From RH-AL1 sp964244495 (GTDB lineage Bacteria; Pseudomonadota; Alphaproteobacteria; Rhizobiales; Beijerinckiaceae), in assembly GCA_964244495.1 (NCBI GenBank), contig CAXTIU010000010.1:94757-158756 (forward strand): DNA of 64,000 nt, in the 5' to 3' direction. Below are positions 49,489 through 56,682 of this stretch, piece by piece. Each line of letters begins with the position of its first letter. The first letter of the stretch is position 1. The notes beneath the pieces were generated by a model. That model did not search any database. It was not told the origin of the DNA and worked only from the letters and a program-made list of their open reading frames with translations. A program made the position numbers and the translations under genes.

Positions 49489-50748
49489 GTGATTGAGAAG
49501 CTTGCCCAGACCGTTGCTGAACTCCCGCCCGGCATCATTAAAGCAAAAACCAGCACCGAAGATGCCGCAAGCGCCGACGACCACCTGTTCCGTCAAGCGC
49601 TGTTCAAGAAGGTCAAGACAACGTCGGGTAACGCTGTTCCGGCGATCGACGCCTTCTTCGACAATCTAACGGCGACCTCTGTCAGGGGTGATGTCGATGC
49701 AGCTCGTGCCCTGCGTCGCATCATCCACCATCGCCAGCAGCAGGACGGTGCGGCAGCAGCGCAAAGCAAACGCGAGAACAGCCCCATCGCCGCCGCCTTG
49801 CTCAGGCAGAAGCGCTTGGCCGACGTTGCTCACTTGGTCGGTGGTTTAGCCTTCCTGGCGATGTTGCCGGCACTGAAGGAGCAGGCCGAGGCGGCTTACA
49901 GACCCTTCCAGCTCCGATCAAGCATGGTACCGTTCGGCTTGGACCTCGGACCCGCCTGCGAAGCTATTGCGAAACACGCGCGAAGAGAGCGCAAGCGACG
50001 GCCGAAGGGCGACTATGAGGTTGGGTATGGCAAGCCACCCTTGCAGACCCGGTTCACCGCGGAAAACAACCCGGCACGCAGACGCAAAGCAGCAAGCGCG
50101 TGGGACGCGCTCGACTGCAGCCTGCACAAGCCCGTCACCCTGACCAGGTCGAACGGCGACAAGACCAGCACAACGCGGCTTCGCGCTGCCTACGACAGCC
50201 TCATCAGGAAGGCCATCACGGGCGACCGTGCTGCGCGTACCGAGGTGCTCCGGCGCATCCTCGACCTCAGCCGCAAAGGCCTGCTGTCAGCCCCGCCATG
50301 CCCGCATCGCGTGAGGCACAGGCAGGTCAGCGAGGAGGATCGACAGTGCCTTTCAGAAGGGCTGGCTTTCACCACTCACCATGTCAGCCGCGAGATCATC
50401 GCACTTTTCGCGAAGAATTTTGGGGCTGACCCGGGCATCGTCGACCACGAATACGACGCCCTGGTCGCGAAGGCGCGCCGCAGCGAGACTCGGCAAGCTG
50501 CTCAGCGGCATACTGCCGATCCCGGCGGCAGAAGCACGGGCGGGCGGGCTGCAGAGCCTGCTCCCGCCCCGAAAACCAACGAAAGCGGCGGCTCAGCCCC
50601 GGCCCCTCCGACCCGGACGCGGACGCGCGCGGCGTCACCGGCGAACCCGAAACATCCGACGCTGCCGCGTGCCAGGGTGCCCGTGGTCGAGACGCCCGCC
50701 ACCAGCAAGACGGCGCACAGCATACCGGGAGGCAAGCCCCGGGGCTGA
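49489..50748 (+). CDS. DUF5681-like protein with two copies of the domain
   Basis: 419 residues. Two segments resemble the DUF5681 core: residues about 33-80 (LFRQALFKKVKTTSGN, VRGDVDAARALRRIIHHRQ) and about 205-262 (ALDCSLHKPVTLTRSNGD, ITGDRAARTEVLRRILDLSR). Each has a basic K-V/T stretch, a linker and an A/G-D-x-x-A-x-x-x-L-R-R-I helix. The C-terminal 100 residues are Pro/Ala/Arg-rich and probably disordered. The family stands upstream of ParB-methylase genes in phage-related elements, as here. Start is GTG 49489, the only candidate after the in-frame stop at 49423, with a weak ribosome site. Base use is less GC-rich than the core. Confidence 0.6.
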   Translation: MIEKLAQTVAELPPGIIKAKTSTEDAASADDHLFRQALFKKVKTTSGNAVPAIDAFFDNLTATSVRGDVDAARALRRIIHHRQQQDGAAAAQSKRENSPIAAALLRQKRLADVAHLVGGLAFLAMLPALKEQAEAAYRPFQLRSSMVPFGLDLGPACEAIAKHARRERKRRPKGDYEVGYGKPPLQTRFTAENNPARRRKAASAWDALDCSLHKPVTLTRSNGDKTSTTRLRAAYDSLIRKAITGDRAARTEVLRRILDLSRKGLLSAPPCPHRVRHRQVSEEDRQCLSEGLAFTTHHVSREIIALFAKNFGADPGIVDHEYDALVAKARRSETRQAAQRHTADPGGRSTGGRAAEPAPAPKTNESGGSAPAPPTRTRTRAASPANPKHPTLPRARVPVVETPATSKTAHSIPGGKPRG

Positions 50749-50873
50749 GCACCCATGGCACTCACCCCCGACATTAAGCCGATGCCCCATGCCGCCCTCG
50801 GCGGCAGCACCCCGCCACCGATCCTGCACCGAACAGCCTGCGCAGGAAGACCAACCGGAAGGACCGTTCCCCC

Positions 50874-52403
50874 ATGCCTAGCAAGCTGCCCTACGCCACC
50901 TCGGCCGTGAAGTTGCAGACCGGCCTCGCCGCGCGCGACGTGCAACGACGATCAAAGATGAAGCACCTTGCCGCCGCCGCAGTCGCACCGCGACGACGCA
51001 ACGATCTCCTGCCCAAGTTACGGCTCGTCGACCGCGATCCTCGCAGCCTCATCGTCCCCGCCCGCAACGTCCGGGGCCTGGAGGCCGCCCACGTGCGCGA
51101 GGTCGCCAACGCGATCTCGACCTTCGGCTTCGTCTCCCCCGCTCTAATCAGCGCCGACGGCCAGGTGGTCGACGGCGTGGTGCGCGTGGAGGCGGCGAAG
51201 CTCCTGGACCTACCGACGATCGCCTGCGTCGTGATCGACACCCTGACGCCGCCCGAACTCAAGCATCTGCGCATCACGATCAACCGCTTGGGCGAGAAGG
51301 GCGGATGGCGGCTCGACGACCTCCGGCTGGAACTCGAGGAGCTGATCATCGACGACGCGCCCATCGACGTCAGCGGCTTCACGCTGACGGAGATCGACGG
51401 CATCCTCGCCGTCGACGAGCCAGCGCCGGTCGAGCCCGGACCGCTCACGCCCGAGATAGGGCAGCCGGCCGTGACCCGGCCGGGTGACGTCTTCCTCATG
51501 GGTCTGCATCGCGTCACCTGCGGCGACGCGCGGGATGGTGCCACCATGGAGCAGCTGATGCGGGGCGAGGCGGCGCGCTTCGTGTTCACTGACCAGCCTT
51601 ACAACGTTCGCGTCAGCGGCCACGTCACCGGTGGCGACCATCGCGAGTTCGCCATGGCGAGCGGCGAGATGAGCGCGGCGGAGTTCACCGCCTTCAACGA
51701 GGCCTGGATCGGCCAGGGGGTGCGCTACCTCATCGACGGCGGCGTGCTGGCGACGTTCATCGACTGGCGCGGCCAAGCCTCGGTGACGCAGGCCGCCGCC
51801 GCCGCGGGGCTGGGGCAGATCAACCTGGTGGTATGGGGCAAGACCAATGCCGGCATGGGTAGCCTGTACCGCTCGCACCACGAACTCTTGCCCTTGTTCA
51901 AGAAGGGCGACGCGGCCCACGTCAACAACGTCGAGCTCGGGCGCAAGGGCGGGCGCTCGCGGACCAACATGTGGACGTATCCTGGCGCCTCGTCGCTCGG
52001 CTCGGACGCGCGGCGTGGCCTGCAGGATCACCCCACCGTCAAGCCGGTGGCGATGCTGGCCGACGCGCTGCTGGACCTGACGCACCGCGGTGACATCGTG
52101 CTCGACCCCTTCCTTGGCTCCGGCTCCACCCTGATCGCCGCCGAGCGAACCGGGCGCGTCTGCCGCGGCGTCGAGATCGACCCGCACTACGTCGACCTGA
52201 TCGCCCGGCGCTACGGGGAAGTGACCGGCACGGCAGCGATCCTGAAAGAGACGGGCGAGACCTTCGCCGCCCTCGCGGCCCGCCGCAGGGACGAGGCGGG
52301 TGCTGCCACCACGAACGCTGCTCCGATAACTGCCGCTTCCACAACCGAGTCGGTGCCGAACGAGCCGGTGTTCCGCAAGCGCACGCGGCTACCGGCGGCG
52401 TAG
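50874..52403 (+). CDS. ParB-N / DNA methyltransferase fusion with altered catalytic motif
   Basis: 509 residues. A ParB/Spo0J nuclease-like N-terminal domain (residues about 50-140: VDRDPRSLIVPARNVRGLEA, REVANAISTFGFVSPALISA, GQVVDGVVRVEAAK) precedes a DNA (N4-cytosine/N6-adenine) methyltransferase. That part opens with RPGDVFLMGLHRVTCGDARD, has SAM motif I as DIVLDPFLGSGSTLIAAERT with CRGVEIDPHY, and motif IV as FTDQPYNVRVSG. Motif IV is normally D-P-P-Y; residue 241 here is Gln. The enzyme may be inactive or have changed. This fusion is common next to DUF5681 genes. ATG 50874 with GGAAGGA upstream. Confidence 0.88.
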   Translation: MPSKLPYATSAVKLQTGLAARDVQRRSKMKHLAAAAVAPRRRNDLLPKLRLVDRDPRSLIVPARNVRGLEAAHVREVANAISTFGFVSPALISADGQVVDGVVRVEAAKLLDLPTIACVVIDTLTPPELKHLRITINRLGEKGGWRLDDLRLELEELIIDDAPIDVSGFTLTEIDGILAVDEPAPVEPGPLTPEIGQPAVTRPGDVFLMGLHRVTCGDARDGATMEQLMRGEAARFVFTDQPYNVRVSGHVTGGDHREFAMASGEMSAAEFTAFNEAWIGQGVRYLIDGGVLATFIDWRGQASVTQAAAAAGLGQINLVVWGKTNAGMGSLYRSHHELLPLFKKGDAAHVNNVELGRKGGRSRTNMWTYPGASSLGSDARRGLQDHPTVKPVAMLADALLDLTHRGDIVLDPFLGSGSTLIAAERTGRVCRGVEIDPHYVDLIARRYGEVTGTAAILKETGETFAALAARRRDEAGAATTNAAPITAASTTESVPNEPVFRKRTRLPAA

Positions 52404-52544
52404 GCCGTCACAGCTGACGGTGGTGGCAGTGCGCGGAGACTTCGGCTCAGCGCGCACTCCTATCCTGGTCAGACGTTCAGGCGGTGACTGGCGGCGAAGT
52501 CTGTTGCGCGCTGCGGAACGCAGGTGTGTTCGCCTTTCCAGCGC

Positions 52545-52967
52545 TTACTCGACTTGGTTTGCGATCGCCACAGGGATCCAGGAGCAAAAGGGGTGCCCGA
52601 CCTGTCGGATGCAAACCGAGGAATGCCAACCGTTGCTGTCCTCTACGGTGCCACTCGTACCCTCTGGCGGGAGCTGGCAGTCCGCCTGGTCCAGAAACGC
52701 CAGCGCCGCCGTCGTGTCCTTGGCGGTCAGCAACGCCGTGAACTTGTCAGTGTCCTCCACCTGCCGGCAGCCGGCGTAGCCGCGATCGGTGCTGACGCGC
52801 GCCCCGATCCTGATCATTGGCCTCCGCACGTGATCGCTCGGGTCGTCAGAACCGCTTGAACCACTGGAGAACAGCTCGCTCCCCAGCAGCGCTGCGACCA
52901 GGACCGCGGCTGAGACGCCGACGACCTTCTGCGTCTTCGACAGCTCTTCCCACTTCTGCGCTTTCAC
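52545..52967 (-). CDS. Small membrane-anchored protein of unknown function
   Basis: 140 residues from GTG 52967: a polar N terminus (VKAQKWEELSKTQKVVGVS), one membrane helix (SAAVLVAALLGSELF), then a Ser/Gly linker and an extracytoplasmic part with Cys residues (GCRQVEDTDKF, DQADCQLPPEGTSG, CIRQVGHPFCSW). Type II topology is likely. No family recognised. The frame is open to 53,036 but GTG gives the better N terminus. It lies 60 bases downstream of the frameshifted gene at 53,027 and on the same strand. Confidence 0.6.
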   Translation of the reverse strand: MKAQKWEELSKTQKVVGVSAAVLVAALLGSELFSSGSSGSDDPSDHVRRPMIRIGARVSTDRGYAGCRQVEDTDKFTALLTAKDTTAALAFLDQADCQLPPEGTSGTVEDSNGWHSSVCIRQVGHPFCSWIPVAIANQVE

Positions 52968-53026
52968 GACCGTACCCCGCTTCGTATCGGGGCCTCGAAA
53001 GGCAAGCTGACCACCTCGGCGCTCCC

Positions 53027-53429
53027 TCACTCGCACATGTAGCTGTAGGCGGCCATGGAGCAGTCGGGCTCACGCTTGTACGCCTTGACGTACTCGTCGC
53101 GCGTGATCATCCGCGCCTTCGGCCCGCTCCGTCACGCCCAGGCACCTGGCGTCCGCGGCCATCAGCACCTTGGTGTACCGGCCGGGTGCGGTTGCTCGTG
53201 CCGCGTCGACGCGCGCCATCACGCCCGCACAGCTGTCACCCGTGGTCGGAGAAACGGGCTTGCCCGCCTGGCCAAAGGCAGGAGCTGCCACCGCCATGGT
53301 TGCGAAGACGGCGAGGTACACCGAAACGCGAGCATGGGCGCAGTTGCCCAGTGCTTGCCGGCTTTGCGGCAGATCCATGCCGCGCAGAGGACGGCCAGTG
53401 AGCGGTGGACCAGCGTTGATTTTGCGCAT
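53027..53429 (-). pseudogene. Small exported protein, broken by one-base frameshift
   Basis: The reading frame starts at ATG 53429, 8 bases after a strong AGGAGG, and has a leader (VSVYLAVFATMAVAAPAFGQ). It continues through CAGVMARVDAARATAPGRY and DARCLGVTERAEG, then runs into residues without sense and stops at 53070. If one G of the GAAGGCG run near 53,117 is removed, the frame reads on as RMITRDEYVKAYKREPDCSM to a TGA at 53027-53029. The conserved-looking end supports a real single-base insertion or a sequencing error. Family unknown; Cys pair near the end. Confidence 0.6.
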
Positions 53430-53492
53430 GCGGGCGACCTCCTGTCGACGATAAGTGACGTCGCACAACGCTCGGTCGCGCCGCACAGTCAA

Positions 53493-53536
53493 GTGCAATG
53501 TCACTGATCGTCTGTAGATTGATCGTCGACATGCAC
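53493..53536. promoter_or_regulatory. Imperfect palindrome with inner direct repeats, candidate XRE operator
   Basis: GTGCAATGTC (53493-53502) and GACATGCAC (53528-53536) are reverse complements except for one extra base. Between them TGATCGTC occurs twice (53505-53512, 53520-53527). The site lies just before the GTG of the XRE gene and upstream of the divergent exported-protein gene, so binding of the XRE protein to control both is plausible. Confidence 0.4.
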
Positions 53537-53550
53537 CTCGTCCTGACGGG

Positions 53551-53754
53551 GTGGACATCCAACACCGCCTCGCCCGCAACCTGCGCCGCCTACGGCAAGA
53601 ACACGGCTGGTCGCAAGAAGCCTTCGCGTTCGAAGCGAAGCTGCATCGCACCTACATCAGCGACCTCGAGCGTGGAGCGCGCAATCCGACCCTCACCGTG
53701 GTCGAGAAGCTCGCCACGGCGCTGAAGGTCACCGCGAGCGTGCTGGTCGAATGA
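53551..53754 (+). CDS. Short XRE-family transcriptional repressor
   Basis: 67 residues, a complete Cro/C1-type helix-turn-helix and little else: IQHRLARNLRRLRQEHGWSQ, EAFAFEAKLHRTYISDLERG, ARNPTLTVVEKLATAL. Length and sequence are of the type found with phage, ICE or restriction-modification controller proteins. GTG start 53551. It stands 121 bases from the divergent exported-protein gene, with a palindrome in between. Confidence 0.88.
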   Translation: MDIQHRLARNLRRLRQEHGWSQEAFAFEAKLHRTYISDLERGARNPTLTVVEKLATALKVTASVLVE

Positions 53755-53926
53755 ACGCGAGATGGTGAGGCGCGGTCGCCCCGGTTCGGCAGAGGGCAAG
53801 CTTACGGGGGATGGGTATGGCGCCACTTCGCTATGGCTTGGGTTGCGGATGGTCGGAACGATTAATCCCTTCGGGTCTGCGTATGCGTCGCGCACGTAAG
53901 GCTCGGCTGATAGATAATCAGTGTAG

Positions 53927-54052
53927 ATCGGCGCCGAAGGTCTGACCCCGGTCGCTTTCGATATCAGCCCCTACGATCACACCAGAAAGCAGGCTAATGG
54001 TGGGGTCACGATCGGCGCCGGTTATGACCCCACTAGTTCGACAGCTTTATAA
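53927..54052 (+). pseudogene. Relic of a phage-type lysozyme/pesticin-like domain
   Basis: A 41-residue open stretch between in-frame stops reads GLTPVAFDISPYDHTRK and GGVTIGAGYDPTSS. The G-G-V-T-I-G-x-G-Y-D segment is typical of the catalytic region of phage lysozyme-like proteins (usually GVTIGIGYDLG). No start, no continuation; the gene is otherwise gone. The remaining bases of 53,755-54,105 hold nothing recognisable and are AT-richer than most of the window. Confidence 0.45.
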
Positions 54053-54105
54053 TATATCTCAACGGCTTGTGCCCGCTACGAGCGAGACACGTGTTCTTCG
54101 CCGAT

Positions 54106-54726
54106 TTACAGCGTTCGCATGCTGTCACCCGTCAAGGCGAGGTCGGTCCAGGGCGACAGGACTGCCGCGCCGCAGGGCTGGAGGAGGTTGCCGCTTTCTT
54201 GTGCGGCCAGCGACAGAACCGCGAGGGCGAGACCGCCGCCGGCCGAGTCGCCGGTGAGGGCGATTGCACCGGCGTCGCCCCGAGCAAGACCGCGATAAGC
54301 GGCCCAGACGGCATCGATTGCGGCTGGAAACGGGTGCTCCGGCGCTAGCGGGTAGTCAACGACGAAGGTGTCGGCCTGTGCGCGGACGGCGATCTGCCCC
54401 GCTATCTTGCGGAGGGGAAAGGCCGCGCCGAGCACGTAGCCGCCTCCGTGGGCGAAGAGAAGCCGGGCGCCCGGCTGCGCCCTGTCTGGGCGACACCACC
54501 AGCCCGGCACGCCACCCACCGTGGCTGGTTCGTAGCGCACGCCCGCAGCGCCGACCATGGCCTCGATGATCGCGTCGAACTGGCTGCGGTCGCGTGGTCC
54601 CTCGTCCTGACCCTTGTCTGCAGAGGCTGCCGCTCTGCGCTCGGCCAAGATCGTAACATCCTCAGCGGCCGGCGGGTGGACGCTTGTCGTTCCATACTTG
54701 TCGTCGAATCCCGAGTCGATTGACAT
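54106..54726 (-). pseudogene. HSL-family alpha/beta hydrolase, C-terminally truncated
   Basis: 206 residues from ATG 54726, which has AGGA about 8 bases upstream. Oxyanion motif LLFAHGGGYVLGAAFPL and nucleophile motif ALTGDSAGGGLALAVL are those of the hormone-sensitive-lipase family. The frame ends shortly after LSPWTDLALTGDSM. Family members run on for about 100 residues carrying the catalytic Asp and His, which are missing here. So the gene has lost its 3' end, at the side facing the lysozyme relic. Activity is not expected. Confidence 0.75.
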
Positions 54727-54896
54727 TACTCGATGTCCTATCCTGACTATCACGGCGTTCTCGGGCGCACACAAGTCAACCTCGATGCCGAGGTAGCCTT
54801 CCCCGGTCCGCGCCGCGAGCCTTGATAACGCGCTCCCTATTCGCCGACACCTGTACGCGGCAACGATCCCGTTCGCGTCTGCCTCGCTCATCCCCG

Positions 54897-55232
54897 TCAA
54901 AGCAGCCGGTAGCCGGTGGTGTGGCAAGCGCCGAGGCCGCACTGGAGGATGGCCGAGACAAGGTTGATCAGGCAGAGCGCGATGACGTAGAGGCCGGCGA
55001 GCGCGCCGACCCGCGTCAACACCGGTGATTGCGGGACGAGGCTCAGCCGTTCACCGTCGAACACGGCGAGCGTCGCCGCGAACGCCAGCAGGACCGCGAA
55101 GGCGATGACGACCGACCAGACCGGCATGTGCAGGCCGAGCACGGCGCCGCCGGGGTAGGCGTGGCCGGGGCGGGCCACGATGTTGAGCAGCACTTGGCGC
55201 ACCGAGATCAGCAGGAGGTACAGCGCCCACGC
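54897..55232 (-). pseudogene. Fragment of a membrane protein (DsbB-like, tentative)
   Basis: About 111 residues starting at the junction with the arsH relic: LYLLLISVRQVLLNIVARPG, YPGGAVLGLHMPVWSVVIAF, VLTRVGALAGLYVIALCLIN and a Cys pair in ILQCGLGACHTTGYRLL. Three hydrophobic helices. The Cys pair and the LGLHMPxW phrase recall disulfide-bond-formation proteins of the DsbB type, but I am not sure. It has no start of its own; the upstream half is replaced by the arsH piece in another frame. Confidence 0.45.
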
Positions 55233-55414
55233 GTGAGGAGCGTGAACTTCACCAGCTCCTCCATGACGTCCACCAGCCGGTCGTAGTAGGCGGACCGCTT
55301 CATCCGTCCGGCCTCGTCGAACTCGTCGTAGGCCTTGGCGACTGACGACTGGTTGGGGATGGTGATCATCCGCAGCCAGCGGCCAAGCACGCGCAGCTGG
55401 TCGTCGGACTGGCC
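55208..55414 (-). pseudogene. arsH C-terminal fragment
   Basis: About 60 residues match the C-terminal part of ArsH, an NADPH-dependent FMN reductase that oxidises organoarsenicals: QLRVLGRWLRMITIPNQSSV, AKAYDEFDEAGRMKRSAYYD and RLVDVMEELVKFTLLT. The 5' two-thirds are missing (in-frame TAA at 55415-55417) and the end is cut at about 55,231, where the DsbB-like fragment begins in a different frame. It marks a deletion inside a former arsenic-resistance cluster. Confidence 0.7.
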
Positions 55415-55497
55415 TTAAGGACCGGAAACTGACCGTCCCATCAGACTTGACGGCAAGCATAGTGCGACCGAGACCAGCGGATCGGGATCGGGGGTCA

Positions 55498-56682
55498 ATG
55501 CGTCACATGTCCGCCATTGGATGGATCGATTTCGACGAGGCGGAACGCCAGCGCGCGCAGCGCCTCATGCAACTCTTCACCGAGCAGGACACCCGTGACG
55601 AGCTGGGGCTGGGCGCCATCAGGGATTCTATCGCCGATCACCTGTTCCCGGGCACGAGCACCGTTCAGACGCGGCTGCGATACATGCTGTTCGTCCCCTG
55701 GATCTTCTCGCGGCTGACCGCCCGCAGCGATGCGCGTGAGGTCGCCGAGCAGGTGCGCGCGGACCAGATCCGGCTCCGCGACGCCCTCGTGGCCGGCAAG
55801 CAGGACAACGGCGTGATCGGCGTGAACGCCGGCCCCAAGCTAAAGAGGCTCCCGGCCAACGTCTACTGGTCGGGCCTGCACACCTGGGGCATCCGGCGGT
55901 TCGCCGGCTCCATCGAGGCGTATGCGGCGTCAGTGCCGTCCCGGTCCAGGACCGTTGCAAAGGATCACGCGGACGACGACCACGGGGCGGATAGCCGGCA
56001 GGCCACTCCTTGGCACCCGCGCCTGCCCGAGGCGCCGACCGACCTCTTGCAGGTCGCGACCTTCGACCTCAGCGATGACGAGTCGGCGTTCATCGTTGAC
56101 CGCCTCGTCGACAGTAATCCGGAAAGCCTTCTGACGTTCCTCGCGAGCCGCAATCGCCGGGCGGACGCAGACGATATCTGGACGCATCCGCACGTAGCCG
56201 AGTTCCCCTCCACCGTTCGCCGCATCGTAGCGCACGCCGAGATATTCTCCGAGGTGATGCACGCAGCGTCCCTCCTCTACAACCTGATGCTGAGCGAATT
56301 GCGCGGCAATGCCGATTGGGTCGGGCACTACGAGGGTCAACTCGCCCGGTGGCGGCAGACTTTCGACGCGGCCCGCCTGCGGAACTGGTCTTTGGACGAC
56401 CTTTGGGACGAGACGCGGCACCCGGCCCACCAGGTGCTTGAGCCCACCCGGTGCTTCGTCTCTGAATGGGTGGAGCTGCTGCAAGCGACTCGCGGCCTTG
56501 CAGGCGACCGCGGGAAGGCGGATGCCATGGTCGCAACCCGCGAGCGGCGGCTCAAGAAGGGGCAGTCGCGCTTCGCGAACCGGGCGGCGCGCGACCGCTG
56601 GCAGGGCTCGTCTGGCGCCTACCGCCTGCAGTTCCGATGGCCCCAGGCAAGGCGCCACCTGCACGACCTCGCGCGTGGTTAG
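55498..56682 (+). CDS. DUF6361 family protein, first gene of a putative defence operon
   Basis: 394 residues. The family start SAIGWIDFDEAERQRAQRLM is followed by ELGLGAIRDSIADHLFPGTS, TVQTRLRYMLFVPWIFSRL, YWSGLHTWGIRRF, DESAFIVDRLVDSNPESLLT and a C-terminal helix-rich region with FRWPQARRHLHDL. DUF6361 proteins have no known function and, as far as I recall, accompany helicases and nucleases. ATG 55498 (with GGGGG upstream) or ATG 55507 start it; the frame reaches 55,447. Its TAG overlaps the GTG of the PLD gene by 8 bases, so the two are translated together. Confidence 0.85.
   Translation: MRHMSAIGWIDFDEAERQRAQRLMQLFTEQDTRDELGLGAIRDSIADHLFPGTSTVQTRLRYMLFVPWIFSRLTARSDAREVAEQVRADQIRLRDALVAGKQDNGVIGVNAGPKLKRLPANVYWSGLHTWGIRRFAGSIEAYAASVPSRSRTVAKDHADDDHGADSRQATPWHPRLPEAPTDLLQVATFDLSDDESAFIVDRLVDSNPESLLTFLASRNRRADADDIWTHPHVAEFPSTVRRIVAHAEIFSEVMHAASLLYNLMLSELRGNADWVGHYEGQLARWRQTFDAARLRNWSLDDLWDETRHPAHQVLEPTRCFVSEWVELLQATRGLAGDRGKADAMVATRERRLKKGQSRFANRAARDRWQGSSGAYRLQFRWPQARRHLHDLARG

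Noticed and set aside
49335..49556. Minus-strand open frame as an integrase remnant
   Set aside because: Its translation has no recombinase motif (no R-x-x-R or Tyr box) and it overlaps the inverted repeat.
50874..52403. ParB-methyltransferase as the modification partner of the helicase operon
   Set aside because: It is 3 kb away, separated by opposite-strand genes and relics, has an altered catalytic motif, and more naturally pairs with the DUF5681-like gene.
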